DNA of 64,000 bases from Paracoccaceae bacterium. Lineage in GTDB: Bacteria > Pseudomonadota > Alphaproteobacteria > Rhodobacterales > Rhodobacteraceae. The position numbers and the translations under genes are program-made. Location of the stretch: assembly GCA_021296235.1 (NCBI GenBank), contig JAGWAS010000021.1:1096-65095 (forward strand), read 5' to 3'. Shown here one piece after another: positions 63,436 through 64,000 of the stretch (within the stretch, counting starts at the first letter, position 1; each line of letters begins with the position of its first letter). The notes beneath the pieces are model-generated. The model did not search any database and was not told where the DNA came from. It was given only the letters and a program-made list of their open reading frames with translations.

Positions 63436-64000
63436 TTGAATATAACTCATGCAGAGCTAAAGCGGAGGACCGAAAATCTCAGATGCAGAATGAGGTCGGA
63501 AGGGTACGACGCGCTTGTCATTTATTCGGATGAATATCGCTCCGGCCATTCGTCCTACATCACGAACTACAAACCGATCAATGTCATCGAGGAATCCCCG
63601 CAACTGGTAATCATGGTCGGCGACTTGGAACCCGTGGTCTTCCTCGGCAGGCTGAACGCCTACGCGGCGAAGGACAGTTGCTGGATTGAGGACGTTCGCG
63701 GAATTCACCGGCCCTATACCGATCTGCCGGAGATTTTCGCTCCGATCACTGGCCGCGCGAGCAGGATCGGCCTAATCGGCGAGAATATCATGCCGGTGAA
63801 AATCTATGGGCAGATTGCCGACGCTCTGCCCGGAGCGACTTTCGAGTCGCGCGACGATGTCATGCTGGACCTGCGCAAGATAAAGTCCGAAGCCGAAATC
63901 GCGCTGATGGAGCGCGCGGCCGAGATCAACGATGCGGTGCTTAAGGAAGCAGCAAATACGTTGGAGATTGGCATGACCGAAATTCAGGTCGCGGGACTGG
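63436..64000 (+). CDS. M24-family peptidase (Xaa-Pro aminopeptidase/creatinase-like), N-terminal part
   Basis: The gene enters here and runs off the window. Its 188 visible residues begin TTG 63436 (MNITHAELKRRTENLRCRM) with AGAAGGAAG upstream. They include YDALVIYSDEYRSGHSSYIT, a Creatinase_N domain, and LRKIKSEAEIALMERAAEIND, the linker before the pita-bread catalytic domain. The metal-binding residues would lie beyond the window. It starts 27 bases after the DctM gene, so its substrate may be what the TRAP system imports. Confidence 0.8.
   Translation, partial: MNITHAELKRRTENLRCRMRSEGYDALVIYSDEYRSGHSSYITNYKPINVIEESPQLVIMVGDLEPVVFLGRLNAYAAKDSCWIEDVRGIHRPYTDLPEIFAPITGRASRIGLIGENIMPVKIYGQIADALPGATFESRDDVMLDLRKIKSEAEIALMERAAEINDAVLKEAANTLEIGMTEIQVAGL

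Noticed and set aside
1-64000. CRISPR arrays, rRNA genes, replication origins
   Set aside because: No regularly spaced repeats, rRNA signatures or DnaA-box clusters were noticed when reading through.

Overview
The window looks like a chromosomal segment of an alphaproteobacterium, probably close to Rhodobacterales. The evidence is the gene order hrcA-grpE beside rph-rdgB-hemW, the rimP-nusA-ylxR-infB operon, the fxsA / Tim44-like / Smr neighbourhood, and the wealth of TRAP and sugar-type ABC importers. Many genes overlap their neighbours by 1-23 bases and several use TTG starts. Interspersed 'graveyard' stretches hold broken transposases, a group II intron maturase remnant and decayed defence/toxin genes.

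Layout. 1-3.3 kb: remains of mobile and defence DNA (IS110/IS1111-type transposase, Toprim fragment, IS66 remnant with two inverted left ends, frameshifted AbiEii-type nucleotidyltransferase). 3.3-12 kb: housekeeping block mutS, grpE, hrcA, rph, rdgB, hemW, then a metal-efflux type permease. 12-20 kb: variable region with an orphan MboII-like adenine methyltransferase, IS1595 and IS5 relics, an AT-rich ABC exporter, a CMD-type peroxidase-like enzyme overlapping an OmpA-family protein, a DUF1801 protein and a cytochrome P450. 20-29 kb: rimP-nusA-ylxR-infB, a metallophosphatase, Smr and Tim44-like genes, fxsA. 29-30.7 kb: a small lipoprotein and an intron maturase relic.

30.7-53.7 kb is one catabolic operon (CoA-transferase, crotonase, MBL hydrolase, 3-hydroxyacyl-CoA dehydrogenase, ABC importer) that has been split. 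A first, partial copy of the dehydrogenase gene is interrupted at the hexamer GATTGC by a 12.5-kb integrative element (about 33.70-46.24 kb). The element carries the 3' half of a tRNA-Cys gene at its integrase end, so its usual target is tRNA-Cys and the present location is a secondary site. Its cargo is a TetR-controlled pair of Cys-nucleophile alpha/beta hydrolases plus an SRPBCC protein, and an IclR-controlled operon: aromatic-type aldehyde dehydrogenase, ketopantoate-reductase-family dehydrogenase, ThDP-dependent decarboxylase and a complete TRAP importer. I infer a route from 2-hydroxy acid to 2-oxo acid to aldehyde to acid, of the mandelate type. Between the element and the intact dehydrogenase lie a decayed DUF6036 gene and a DUF4258/HTH toxin-antitoxin pair.

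53.8-64 kb: a second catabolic locus of unknown substrate (class II aldolase, Tm-1-like protein, lactonase-like MBL enzyme, HAD phosphatase, second class II aldolase, PhyH dioxygenase), then a LacI-family repressor divergent from a TRAP DctQ-DctM pair with a 16-bp palindromic operator between them, followed by an M24 peptidase that runs off the right edge.

All functions are read from sequence motifs by eye; no database search was run.
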